Of a DNA stretch of 10,893 bases, positions 1 through 6,849 are shown piece by piece (the first letter of the stretch is position 1; each line of letters opens with the position of its first letter). The stretch is from Terriglobia bacterium. Its GTDB lineage: Bacteria > Acidobacteriota > Terriglobia > UBA7540. A program made the translations under genes and the position numbers. The stretch is taken from NCBI GenBank assembly GCA_030042795.1, contig JASHYZ010000078.1:1-10893 (forward strand). The letters run 5' to 3'. Below the pieces are notes generated by a model that saw only the letters and a program-made list of their open reading frames with translations, made no database searches and was not told the origin of the DNA.

Positions 1-1
1 C

Positions 2-1414
2 ACGGCCACTACTAAGACCGGAGGCGAGAATACGTGGCTGGGAAATCAGGTTGAAGGCTGTCAGATCGGTTACGTTGTCGATAACCAAAACTACGATCGC
101 ATCTGGTCCAAGGCGGAGATAACCAACGCCCAGGTAATGGCCGGCGGACCGATCGCAAACACGGTCGCCTTCTCAGTGCTGGGCAGCTCGGACATTACGC
201 TTGGTGTGCAGTCGAAAAGCTACTGCGTTGGGTGGCACGAAGACGCCAACTCCCTGAAAGTAGACGTCCAGAACCCTCAGAACTCGAACACCGGGGGCAA
301 CACTAGCTGTACAGCCACGAACTCGATCAATGTCGACGCCACCACCGTAGCCAGTTACATTAACGCCGACAACGTCGTCGAAGCGGCTGCTATCCCGACC
401 ACAGCCGTGACGGGATTGGTAGATCCGGTCAACGTCGGGACGCCTAACTTCACGGTCAGTTCGTTGCCAGCCCTCACCCTGGGAGTGGCAGGGACCACGA
501 CGACCGGTACACTTAGCTTCGCTGGCGGAACGAGCGGTGTCGTCACCATGCAGCCGCAAAGCGCCGCCGGGACGTACAATTTCAACCTGCCCATAACCGC
601 CGGTTCGAGTGGAGATGCTCTGCTGAGCGGAGGTGGGGCGTCGGCGGCTGAGTTCTGGACTGGTTACGCCCTGCCGCCCACCGCCGGTGCCGCCGGCCAA
701 GTTCTGAATACGACGAGTGCGACAGCAACAGCCTTCACGGCGACGCCTACCCTAGGTGTGCAAGGCGCAACGGCTGGCTCCCTCACGGTAGCCGGTGTTG
801 CCTCGGGACCCGCAGGCACGGTAGTGCTAGGGGATGCCGGCGCCAGTGGTGGCATCACGCTTACGGCGCCTGCATCGGGTTCGGGCACGCAGACCTTTCA
901 AGCGGCTAGCGATATCGTAGTTGACCGCACTACAACCGATACGCTCACGAACAAGACGTTAATCACGGCATCAAGCGGCAATAGCGTGACCCAGTTGAGC
1001 TCGGTCATGAATCAATCGGCGACTGGGACAAGCGGCACGCCGGTTTCCTACACTCTGCCGGCCAACACGTTAAGCTCGACTGGCTGCGTGCACATTAAGA
1101 CCCTTTTTACGCCGACGAGTGTGGCCCATGCTCTGACGTACACGCTAACCTTTGGTAGTCTGTCGATTTCATCGACCGCGCTCACAGTTAGCGGCACCTT
1201 CGACTGGACCGCTACCGCCTGCAACGCCTCCGGCACAGTCTATTTTCAGACTGATGCGCTGGCAACAACGTCGAGCGCGGCACCGTCAAACGCGCCGTAC
1301 TTCACCAGCGGTTCCGTCACGTTAACCAGCCCTGTCACCGTTAGCCTGTCCTACACGGTGAGTACTTCTACCACCGTGACGGCAAACATGTGGGAAGTGT
1401 GGCTGGACCAGTGA
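2..1414 (+). CDS. Phage tail-fibre-like structural protein, 5' end cut by window edge
   Basis: The frame is open from the first complete codon, so at least 470 residues are present and the true start lies outside the window; the ATG at 137 is only an internal methionine. The protein is rich in Gly, Ala, Ser and Thr, almost lacks long charged stretches, and has low-complexity beta-type segments. The peptide DTLTNKTL (bases 938-961) is a motif I know from many phage tail-fibre and tail-spike proteins, where it often precedes a C-terminal domain. Here it is followed by about 150 residues of alternating Ser/Thr and hydrophobic residues with two or three Cys, ending MWEVWLDQ, which looks like a compact beta-sandwich tip. 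No other phage gene is visible. It could instead be a non-viral secreted adhesin. I see the motif and composition; the phage assignment is inference. Stop TGA lies 32 bp before the next gene. Confidence 0.45.
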   Translation, partial: TATTKTGGENTWLGNQVEGCQIGYVVDNQNYDRIWSKAEITNAQVMAGGPIANTVAFSVLGSSDITLGVQSKSYCVGWHEDANSLKVDVQNPQNSNTGGNTSCTATNSINVDATTVASYINADNVVEAAAIPTTAVTGLVDPVNVGTPNFTVSSLPALTLGVAGTTTTGTLSFAGGTSGVVTMQPQSAAGTYNFNLPITAGSSGDALLSGGGASAAEFWTGYALPPTAGAAGQVLNTTSATATAFTATPTLGVQGATAGSLTVAGVASGPAGTVVLGDAGASGGITLTAPASGSGTQTFQAASDIVVDRTTTDTLTNKTLITASSGNSVTQLSSVMNQSATGTSGTPVSYTLPANTLSSTGCVHIKTLFTPTSVAHALTYTLTFGSLSISSTALTVSGTFDWTATACNASGTVYFQTDALATTSSAAPSNAPYFTSGSVTLTSPVTVSLSYTVSTSTTVTANMWEVWLDQ

Positions 1415-1433
1415 GGCTGCTGCGTCCTGCGTC

Positions 1434-1441
1434 TAAGGAGG
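1434..1441 (+). promoter_or_regulatory. Strong Shine-Dalgarno sequence setting the GloVer gene start
   Basis: TAAGGAGG sits 5 bases before the ATG at 1447. It decides the start: the same frame is open further upstream from a GTG at 1390, but only the ATG at 1447 has a ribosome-binding site and is followed at once by a signal peptide. Confidence 0.8.
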
Positions 1442-1446
1442 ATTTC

Positions 1447-2711
1447 ATGAAAACCGCATTAGCTTACCGGCAGCGGCCGCCCCGCTTCCGCCCGCCGGCG
1501 GTGGGATATGCGCTCGCGTGCGTCATCGTGCTCTTACCTGCGTTTGGCCCGGCTGCCCGGGCTCAAGCCCAGAGTTACAGCGTGGTTTACTCGTTTCAAT
1601 GTGGACCCAATGACGGGGAATATCCGTACGGCGACCTTATCGCCGACAGTGGCGGCAACCTCTATGGCACCACCTCTAGGGGTGGCGCTTTTGGTTACGG
1701 GACGGTGTTTGAGGTGTCTGCCGACGGGACCGAAACCGTGCTTCACAGTTTTGCCGCCTTCCCGACAGACGGCTCGGGACCACGCGCAGGCCTGGTGCGG
1801 GACGCGGCAGGTAACCTGTACGGGACCACGGAGGGTGGCGGTCCCTACGACGCTGGAACGGTCTTCGAGCTCTCCTCGGGCGGCGTGGAGACCTTACTTC
1901 ACGATTTCACGGGTGGAAAAGATGAAGGACGGCCGCTGGGAAGTTTGCTGGTGGACCCCGCCGGTAACCTGTACGGCACCACTGAGGGCCAGTACTCCGA
2001 TTACTATGGGACCCTCTTCAAGCTGACTCCGGGCGGGAAAATTACTGAACTGCATACCTTTGGCGAATACCCCGGCGACGGGCAATACCCCTGGGCCGGC
2101 GTGATTCAAGACGGCGCCGCCAATCTTTACGGCACTACCCTCGAGGGCGGCGCGAACAATTTCGGAACGGTATTCGAGCGGAGCAACACTGGGGTAGAGA
2201 CTGTCGTATACAGCTTTGCCGGCGGGTCCGACGGGGCCGATCCTGCCGCCAACCTGGTGCGGGACGCGGCGGGCAACCTATACGGCACCACGGCAGGCGG
2301 AGGCGGCATTGGCGGGTTCTGCGGAGATGGAGCTTTCAACGGATGCGGAACAGTTTTCAAGCTGACCCCCGCCGGCCAGGAGACCGTGCTCTATCGGTTC
2401 ACCGGCGTGGCGGACGGCGGAGTTCCCTTTTCGGACTTGGTGATGGACCCGAAAGGTAATCTTTACGGCACAGCTAGCGTGGGGGGCAGTTCTTCCGCTT
2501 ATTGCACTGCCGACGGGGGAGGGCCCGCCTGCGGCGTTGTATTCGAGGTTACCGCCACCGGTAAGGAGAAGGTTTTTGCACGCCTTTACTGGAAATCCGG
2601 ACGGGGAAAATCCCTACGGCGGGCTTGGTTCGCGTCGGCGACTACCTTTACGGGACCACGAACTTCGGCGGCATTTACGGCTGTGGAACCGTGTACAACA
2701 TTGCGCCGTGA
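1447..2711 (+). CDS. Secreted GloVer tandem-repeat protein, broken by two frameshifts near its 3' end
   Basis: The start at 1447 gives a basic N-terminus and a hydrophobic stretch (about residues 19-38, ending ARAQAQS), a likely Sec signal peptide. Then come tandem repeats of 51-61 residues with the core NLYGTT...GG...GTVFEL...G.ET.LH.F, which I recognise as the GloVer repeat (TIGR03803 type, found in Acidobacteria, Verrucomicrobia and Gloeobacter). Its molecular role is unknown; it resembles a secreted beta-propeller. Six NLYGT cores start at 1657, 1813, 1966, 2122, 2275 and 2458; a seventh, YLYGTT, starts at 2643 in another frame. One extra base in the T run at 2573-2577 and one in 2618-2624 move the reading through two frames. 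Corrected, the protein ends GCGTVYNIAP at the TGA at 2709-2711, a normal end for the family. Uncorrected, the frame runs to 2856 with non-family sequence and overlaps the next gene. Pseudogene or sequencing errors are both possible. Confidence 0.85.
1657..2702 (+). repeat. Seven in-gene GloVer repeats, period 51-61 codons
   Basis: Successive NLYGTT cores are spaced 156, 153, 156, 153, 183 and 185 bp. The longer fifth and sixth repeats carry Cys-containing insertions (GFCGDGAFNGCG and YCTADGGGPACG). The last spacing exceeds the one before by exactly 2 bp, matching the two proposed single-base insertions. Confidence 0.85.
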
Positions 2712-2743
2712 GCGAGCCGCTGAGCTTTTCGTAAGTCGAAGAA

Positions 2744-3376
2744 ATGCCGGCCGGCCGGCGGATTGCGTTTCGCGCCAAGAAGGATTCGAAAGCTCCTTTC
2801 AAAATCTACGTGGTCACCTCCGATGTTGGCGAGCCCGAGGAACTCTTGCCAAATGATGACCATGAGGAGGGGATTCCCACTTGGTCGCGCGACGGCCGTC
2901 AGATCGTCTACGGTGAGGTCCCAATCCAGGTAGGCTTGGGAACAGGCAAAGAGGTGATTCACCTCTGCGATCTCTCAACTCGGCAGGTCTCCGTTCTCCC
3001 AGGCTCGCAAGGTCTGTGGACTAGCCGCTGGTCTCCTGACGGCCGCTATATCGCAGCCGTAACGGTGGATCGGAGTCAGCGACTGAAGCTCTATGACACT
3101 CAAACCCGATCATGGCAAGACCTTGGTCCCGATCATGTCGAGAACCCTTTGTGGTCGCACGATGGGAAATACGTCTACTTTGGTCGCGAATCCAACAAGA
3201 CCGAAGGTGTTTTTCGAATTCGTGTTAGCGACGGTACATACGAACGGGTAGCCCAATTTGGAAATCTTCGGCTGGTCGATGACGGATGGAACGGCCTCAC
3301 GGAGGATGATTTACCCCTTGTGCTAAGGGACGCGGGAATTCAAGAAATTTACGCTTTGGACGTAAACTGGCCATAA
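2744..3376 (+). CDS. C-terminal fragment of a PD40/TolB-like beta-propeller protein
   Basis: The 210 residues contain at least three PD40 (WD40-like) blades, seen as PAGRRIAFRAKKD, PTWSRDGRQIVYG, SRWSPDGRYIAAV and PLWSHDGKYVYFG. The C-terminus, LRDAGIQEIYALDVNWP, resembles the end of large acidobacterial proteins in which an N-terminal winged-helix (CadC-like) or Ser/Thr kinase domain is joined to a TolB-like propeller. Here no such domain precedes it: an in-frame TAA stands at 2732-2734, the ATG at 2744 falls inside what should be the first visible blade, and there is no clear ribosome-binding site. It therefore looks like the stranded tail of a longer gene, only 32 bp after the corrected end of the GloVer gene. 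Whether it is translated is doubtful. The propeller assignment is firm; the parent protein type is inferred. Confidence 0.7.
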   Translation: MPAGRRIAFRAKKDSKAPFKIYVVTSDVGEPEELLPNDDHEEGIPTWSRDGRQIVYGEVPIQVGLGTGKEVIHLCDLSTRQVSVLPGSQGLWTSRWSPDGRYIAAVTVDRSQRLKLYDTQTRSWQDLGPDHVENPLWSHDGKYVYFGRESNKTEGVFRIRVSDGTYERVAQFGNLRLVDDGWNGLTEDDLPLVLRDAGIQEIYALDVNWP

Positions 3377-3448
3377 AGAGTGTGGCGCGAACCTCCGCTA
3401 CTTTGCAAAAGTGTCCATAAACTAGCCTACATATAACGGTACGATACC

Positions 3449-3477
3449 TTGACATCCTGAACCATGTGTGATACAGT
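3449..3477 (+). promoter_or_regulatory. Predicted sigma70-type promoter with extended -10
   Basis: The -35 box TTGACA (3449-3454) matches the consensus fully. A 17-bp spacer leads to TACAGT (3472-3477), four of six matches to TATAAT. TG at 3469-3470, one base before the -10 box, makes an extended -10 element. Transcription would begin near 3484 and soon reach TAAGGAGGAG at 3501-3510, but no credible gene follows. It may be what remains of a lost gene's control region. Confidence 0.55.
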
Positions 3478-3704
3478 CAGACGCGTGAATCAAGGCGGCG
3501 TAAGGAGGAGGTCGGGAAGACCCGCGGGTTGCTGGACGTCGACGGTACTCTCTTTATGTATAGTCGGGAGCAAGTAAGGTAGCGCGCCTATGGCGTCGGC
3601 TTCGTCAAACAGAATTTCAAAACACCACTCCGTCCGCGTGCGGGCACCGGATCAAGGGCAGCCCGGCGTTTTGTATGTGTTCATCGCAGACCCTTACGCT
3701 CGCT

Positions 3705-3723
3705 GGTTGCTCAGGCAGCAACC
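3705..3723. terminator. Hairpin just past the alcohol dehydrogenase stop
   Basis: GGTTGCT (3705-3711) and AGCAACC (3717-3723) form a perfect 7-bp stem with a 5-base loop, 12 bases downstream of the minus-strand dehydrogenase stop. There is no T run after the stem on either strand, so it is at best a weak terminator or a 3'-end stabilising hairpin. Confidence 0.3.
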
Positions 3724-3735
3724 GCACTTCACGTT

Positions 3736-4755
3736 TCAACGGGGGACCAAGGCAATCCTGCCCGTAACCTGTGCATGGCGCAATTCTTCCAGGGCTTGGT
3801 TTGCTTGCGAGAGCGGGCGTGCCGCAACTTGGCAGCGCAGTTTGCCTTGAGTTCCAAGGGCGAGCACCTCGGCGAGGTCCTGGCGCGTCCCTACCGCTGT
3901 GGCATGAATGCTCACCTCGGCAGCCGCCATCATGATCGGTGGGAAGCAGATCTTTTCTGCCGGAAGGCCGACTACCAGCAGGGTGCCCGTTGGCCGTAGA
4001 GCAAAGAAGGCCGTCTCGTAGGCGGCCTTGGAGGCTGAAGTCACCAGCGCGATCTGGACTCCTCCCTTTTTTTTCAATTCCTTCCCAGCCTCGCTCGTTG
4101 CCGCGTTGAACGTCGCCGATGCCCCCAAGGATTCTGCCAGCGCCAGCTTTTCGTCCGAGACATCGACGGCGATAACCTCCGCGCCCAACTCGCACCCGAT
4201 CTGAATCGCGAGGTGGCCCAAGCCTCCAATGCCGAAAACACCCAGGCGCTGTCCTGGTACGATGCGGCCTTTTTTCAGGGCGCGATAAACCGTAACTCCG
4301 GCGCAGAACAGGGGCGCGGCTTCGAGAGAGGAAAGTCCCGCGGGAATCTTCGTGGCGTGGCTCGCGGGCGCCTTCACAAACTCGGCGTAGCCACCGTCCG
4401 CCGTCACGCCGGTAATCTTCTGCTTTGCGCAGAGATTCTCGTATCCTGCGCGGCAGAAATCGCACTCGCTGCATGACCAGTAGAGCCACGGTACACCCAC
4501 TCTGTCGCCTACCTTGGGGTGTTGTACCCCTTCACCGGTCTCCACAACGTGGCCGGCTATCTCGTGGCCGAGGATCAGAGGCTTCTTGACGATTTTCGCG
4601 AACTGAGTCCAGTCTCCGTCAGCCACGTGCAAGTCAGAATGGCACACTCCGCACGCTTCCACCTGGATCAGGACTTCGCCGGCGCCGGGCGTTGGGCGCT
4701 CGACTTCATCGATCTCAAGCGGCGTCTTGAATTCGTGTAAGACGGCTGCTCTCAT
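3736..4755 (-). CDS. Zinc-dependent alcohol dehydrogenase (AdhP-like MDR family)
   Basis: The 339-residue protein has the usual length for the bacterial medium-chain family, which oxidises primary alcohols to aldehydes with NAD(P)+ in the cytoplasm. Catalytic zinc ligands are visible as Cys38 in GVCHSD, His64 in GHE and Cys151 in PLFCAGVTVY. The structural zinc lobe has Cys95, Cys98, Cys101 and Cys109 (SCSECDFCRAGYENLC). The Rossmann motif GIGGLGH lies at 175-181 and Asp198 ends the second strand, which favours NAD+. I chose the ATG at 4755 because family similarity starts directly with MRAAVLHEF; the open frame extends 45 codons upstream into repeat-rich DNA without family features. No strong Shine-Dalgarno is visible. 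It appears monocistronic, with gene-free DNA on both sides. The exact alcohol substrate cannot be read from the sequence. Confidence 0.93.
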   Translation of the reverse strand: MRAAVLHEFKTPLEIDEVERPTPGAGEVLIQVEACGVCHSDLHVADGDWTQFAKIVKKPLILGHEIAGHVVETGEGVQHPKVGDRVGVPWLYWSCSECDFCRAGYENLCAKQKITGVTADGGYAEFVKAPASHATKIPAGLSSLEAAPLFCAGVTVYRALKKGRIVPGQRLGVFGIGGLGHLAIQIGCELGAEVIAVDVSDEKLALAESLGASATFNAATSEAGKELKKKGGVQIALVTSASKAAYETAFFALRPTGTLLVVGLPAEKICFPPIMMAAAEVSIHATAVGTRQDLAEVLALGTQGKLRCQVAARPLSQANQALEELRHAQVTGRIALVPR

Positions 4756-4867
4756 GATGACGTGTCCCACCCGGCGCCCTGCCGGGTTGCCTCGACGTCG
4801 GTTAAATTCGGCTTCTCCCGGCGTGCGAAGGAATTTACTGCCGCACACAACGAAAAACTCAACACAG

Positions 4868-4902
4868 CGCGGCCTTCGGCCGCAACCCAACCGAAGGCCG
4901 CG
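4868..4902. repeat. Perfect 12-bp inverted repeat
   Basis: CGCGGCCTTCGG (4868-4879) is exactly complementary to CCGAAGGCCGCG (4891-4902) across an 11-base loop. It would make a strong GC hairpin in either strand. No T run follows, so a role as an intrinsic terminator is unlikely; it looks like the edge of the repeat cluster. Confidence 0.75.
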
Positions 4903-4907
4903 GCGAC

Positions 4908-4987
4908 CTCTGTGCCTAGAAGCCTCTTAACACGGAGTTCTCGGAGACTCTGTGGCCTCAGTGTTGAGAGGCTTTTGGCCACAGAGG
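4908..4987. repeat. Imperfect palindromic repeat of the CACAGAG type
   Basis: The inner arms at 4920-4933 and 4961-4974 match at 13 of 14 positions as an inverted repeat. The outer arms CCTCTGTGCC (4908-4917) and GGCCACAGAGG (from 4978) match with one bulged base. The loop holds ACGGAG and CTCTGTGG words of the same kind. Such palindromes are familiar to me as dispersed intergenic repeats in environmental bacterial genomes; they encode nothing. Confidence 0.6.
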
Positions 4988-5023
4988 GCACGGAGGGGTT
5001 GCGAGCTGCATTCAAGCACAAGA

Positions 5024-5049
5024 CGAAATTCTTCGCGGCCCGAGAAGAA
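5024..5049. repeat. Dispersed repeat, copy 1
   Basis: CGAAATTCTTCGCGGCCCGA followed by GAAGAA is repeated, with one base lost and one gained, at 6823-6848. The core is itself partly palindromic (TTCTTC against GAAGAA). A nearby AGCACAAG (from 5015) has its complement CTTGTGCT beside the second copy, so the two larger units appear to be inverted relative to each other. Confidence 0.65.
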
Positions 5050-5061
5050 AGTGGGCGTTAG

Positions 5062-5177
5062 TAACACAGAGGTCACTGAGCCCTCACAGAGAGCACAGAG
5101 AAGAAAGCGAAAGAAATAAGGCACGAGAGCTTTCTTCTCTGCGACCTCCATCATTTCTCTGCCATCTCCGTGTTTAG
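5062..5177. repeat. Large palindromic repeat with perfect 13-bp inner stem
   Basis: The inner arms CAGAGAAGAAAGC (5096-5108) and GCTTTCTTCTCTG (5129-5141) are perfectly complementary across a 20-base loop. The ends TAACACAGAGG and CTCCGTGTTTA are also roughly complementary, so the whole 116-bp unit folds back on itself. Between them lie CACAGAG and CTCTG words like those in the neighbouring palindrome. No coding content. Confidence 0.7.
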
Positions 5178-5235
5178 ACCGTCTCTCGCCTGTAAGCGTA
5201 GACCACCAATATGCCGGCACCATACACTTCAGGTT

Positions 5236-6477
5236 TCATGGCTCATCGCTTAACTCGCCGAGCACGGCCCTAACAGCATCCCACACCTGAGCGACGCTAA
5301 TCGAGAGAATACACTCGGGCCGCTCAAAGCGGTAGCAACGATCTCCCGGGCAGGGATTGCAGTCGTAGAAGTTCTGAACGACGCGCACCGGCCGTAGCCT
5401 TGAAAGCGTGACCGAGGTCGTGGCGCCATCGGCGAGGGGTGAATTCGCTTCAGGTGAAAAAGGCCGCGGCCACGGCCCCCAAATGCGCGAACTTGATGAT
5501 CCAAAAATAACCACTGCTGGCCGCCCCAGCGCGGACGCCATGTGAGCCGGGCCACTGTCATTGCCCACAAACAAGCGAGCCTCACTGAGCACGGCGGCGT
5601 ACTGCTCCAGATCCACACTCTGGAGGCGCCGTATCGGATGGTCGGCCGCGGCCTCAATGGCGTCTAGCACCGCGGACTCGCCGGGCCCGGAAGCATAGAG
5701 CGTGCTCAGTTTGGTGTCGCGCTCGAGAAGGGCGCCGATTTTGGCGAACTTCTCCGGCGCCCATTGCTTGGTGGCATAAAGCGCCGTGGGATGAATCAGC
5801 GCGTATTCCTTTCCAGGCGCCAGGCCCAGTTTGGATCGCGCTCCGCGCCACCAAGCGCGACTGCCCTCGCCCACAATCAATTTGGCGGGCGGAATGGGCG
5901 CACGCGGGAGTCCCAGCCAGTAGAGCGCTGCCACCTGAAGCTCAGCAGTGTGCACATCTTGCTGTCCGAGGATCCGGCGTGCGTCCGGAACCAGAAAGTG
6001 ATAGAGACGAGGCGAACGAAAGTGGTGAAATCCGGCCCTCCACCGAGCCCCGCTTAACGCTGTCAGCCACGCGCTCGTAGGGCCGCCATGCAGATTGAGA
6101 CACAGTGCGAACCGCCGCCGCCGCAATTCGGCAATGAGGCGGACTTGCGCCATCGCACGCTGCCAGCCCTGCCATTTGCTCTTCGACGGGACTCCGGCAA
6201 TCGGACGGTGCGAGTTAAGTACGAGAATCTCATCAACGTCAGGGTTATCGGCCAGGAGCTGGCGGAAACCACTCTCGACCAGCACTGACAGGGAAAGGTC
6301 CGGCCGCCACGCCTTCAGCATCACGAGCGCAGGCGTAAGCAAAATAATGTCACCGATTGAGCGCAAGCGGACGAACAGAATGCGCGACCCGCGCGGAAGG
6401 CTTGGCAACAAGGAATTGGCTGTTGTGCCGGGAGTAAGGCGACCGTTTGGGGCCGGCGTGACGCTACTCGGGTTCAA
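5236..6477 (-). CDS. Glycosyltransferase family 9 protein (LPS heptosyltransferase-like)
   Basis: The 413-residue protein has the GT9 pattern: N-terminal Rossmann half with RILFVRLRSIGDIILLTPAL (residues 32-51), acceptor-side segment NLHGGPTSAWLTAL (128-141), and C-terminal half with HPTALYATKQWAPEKF (229-244) and the nucleotide-sugar motif GNDSGPAH (305-312). A Cys-rich tail, YDCNPCPGDRC...C (371-389), is common in this family. Members add heptose or related sugars from ADP-heptose to the LPS core at the inner face of the inner membrane. The start is a TTG at 6477, overlapping the end of the upstream Trm112-like gene by 14 bp, which suggests translational coupling; no ATG precedes the first conserved strand and no clear Shine-Dalgarno is seen, so the exact start is uncertain. 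Donor and acceptor sugars cannot be decided here. Confidence 0.9.
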   Translation of the reverse strand: MNPSSVTPAPNGRLTPGTTANSLLPSLPRGSRILFVRLRSIGDIILLTPALVMLKAWRPDLSLSVLVESGFRQLLADNPDVDEILVLNSHRPIAGVPSKSKWQGWQRAMAQVRLIAELRRRRFALCLNLHGGPTSAWLTALSGARWRAGFHHFRSPRLYHFLVPDARRILGQQDVHTAELQVAALYWLGLPRAPIPPAKLIVGEGSRAWWRGARSKLGLAPGKEYALIHPTALYATKQWAPEKFAKIGALLERDTKLSTLYASGPGESAVLDAIEAAADHPIRRLQSVDLEQYAAVLSEARLFVGNDSGPAHMASALGRPAVVIFGSSSSRIWGPWPRPFSPEANSPLADGATTSVTLSRLRPVRVVQNFYDCNPCPGDRCYRFERPECILSISVAQVWDAVRAVLGELSDEP

Positions 6478-6637
6478 TCTTGGCTTCGTCGACCAACATT
6501 ACGGGGATGTCGTCCCGGATGGGATATACGCGGTGGCACTGGGTGCACTTCAGTCCTTGATTCCCGGCCGTAAGCTTCAGCGTGGCTTTGCACAACGGAC
6601 AGACGAGAATGTCGAGTAGTTCCTGGGAGACGGCCAT
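6464..6637 (-). CDS. Trm112/UPF0434-family small zinc-ribbon protein
   Basis: The 57-residue protein matches the Trm112-like family in size and pattern: VSQELLDILVCPLCKATLKL, then LKCTQCHRVYPIRDDIPVML. Cys13, Cys16, Cys31 and Cys34 form two CxxC knuckles for one zinc ion, and the IRDDIPVML ending is the family signature. In eukaryotes and archaea Trm112 activates methyltransferases; the role of the short bacterial proteins (YcaR-like) is not settled, though they often lie beside envelope or lipid A genes. I chose the ATG at 6637 because similarity begins at MAVSQELL; the frame upstream (to 6736) has no family features. It overlaps the GT9 gene by 14 bp and is transcribed first, so the two form an operon, consistent with an envelope link. 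Confidence 0.88.
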   Translation of the reverse strand: MAVSQELLDILVCPLCKATLKLTAGNQGLKCTQCHRVYPIRDDIPVMLVDEAKIEPE

Positions 6638-6849
6638 AGTTTTCAATCCGACATCGAGAATTAGCACAGGCGTTGCCCAAAAGACAAGCGGCTTTACGGA
6701 TGGCGGCGGTCGCCGCGAGTGGCAACTTCCTAGCATGACCCCGCGTCAACCGCACGATTCAATCTCGAGCGCCACGCCGAGGTACCACCAGACACGATCT
6801 GATTTTGCTCCCGTCATAAAGGCGAAATCTTCGCGGCCCGAAGAAGAAC
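6638..6849. other. Non-coding stretch upstream of the Trm112-GT9 pair
   Basis: I see no gene here. It should contain the promoter for the minus-strand Trm112-GT9 pair, but no clear -35/-10 pair stands out. Its far end holds the second copy of the dispersed repeat (6823-6848). Together with the thiolase relic at 6850-7017 it makes a 376-bp interval without an intact gene. Confidence 0.6.
6823..6848. repeat. Dispersed repeat, copy 2
   Basis: CGAAATCTTCGCGGCCCGA followed by AGAAGAA repeats 5024-5049 almost exactly. It is followed by ACTTAAGT (an 8-bp palindrome, 6849-6856) and CTTGTGCTACAGAG, which echoes the AGCACAAG and CACAGAG words of the first cluster in inverted order. The thiolase relic ends inside this flank. 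Confidence 0.65.

Larger units (their letters stand above)
3377..3735. other. Gene-free interval with an orphan promoter
   Basis: This stretch separates the plus-strand propeller fragment from the convergent alcohol dehydrogenase. I find no convincing gene. It holds the promoter at 3449-3477, the purine-rich ribosome-binding-like sequence at 3501-3510, a 17-codon open stretch at 3529-3582 and a small hairpin at 3705-3723. An 86-codon frame starting at 3590 runs into the dehydrogenase on the other strand and shows no family features. Confidence 0.6.
4756..5235. other. Gene-free interval filled with inverted-repeat elements
   Basis: This 480-bp stretch lies between two minus-strand genes. Several frames are open across it, but they overlap one another, are of odd composition and show no family features. 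What it does hold is a cluster of inverted repeats (4868-4902, 4908-4987, 5062-5177) rich in CACAGAG / CTCTGTG words, and the 26-bp sequence at 5024-5049 that recurs at 6823-6848. Confidence 0.75.

Noticed and set aside
173..700. Minus-strand frame of 175 codons opposite the tail-fibre-like gene
   Set aside because: It is an arginine- and glycine-rich shadow of the Gly/Ala/Thr-rich gene on the plus strand, with no domain or ribosome-binding site.
3590..3850. Plus-strand frame of 86 codons after the orphan promoter
   Set aside because: Its second half lies antisense to the conserved end of the alcohol dehydrogenase, it shows no family features, and its ribosome-binding site is weak.
4868..4902. 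Intrinsic terminator reading of the perfect GC inverted repeat
   Set aside because: No T run follows the stem on either strand, and it lies upstream of the dehydrogenase start rather than after a gene end.
4868..5177. CRISPR array reading of the repeat cluster
   Set aside because: The units differ in length and sequence, are palindromes rather than regularly spaced direct repeats, and there are no cas genes.
4756..5223. Several overlapping frames on both strands between the dehydrogenase and glycosyltransferase genes
   Set aside because: They are formed by palindromic repeat DNA, overlap each other in opposite directions and have no recognisable protein features.
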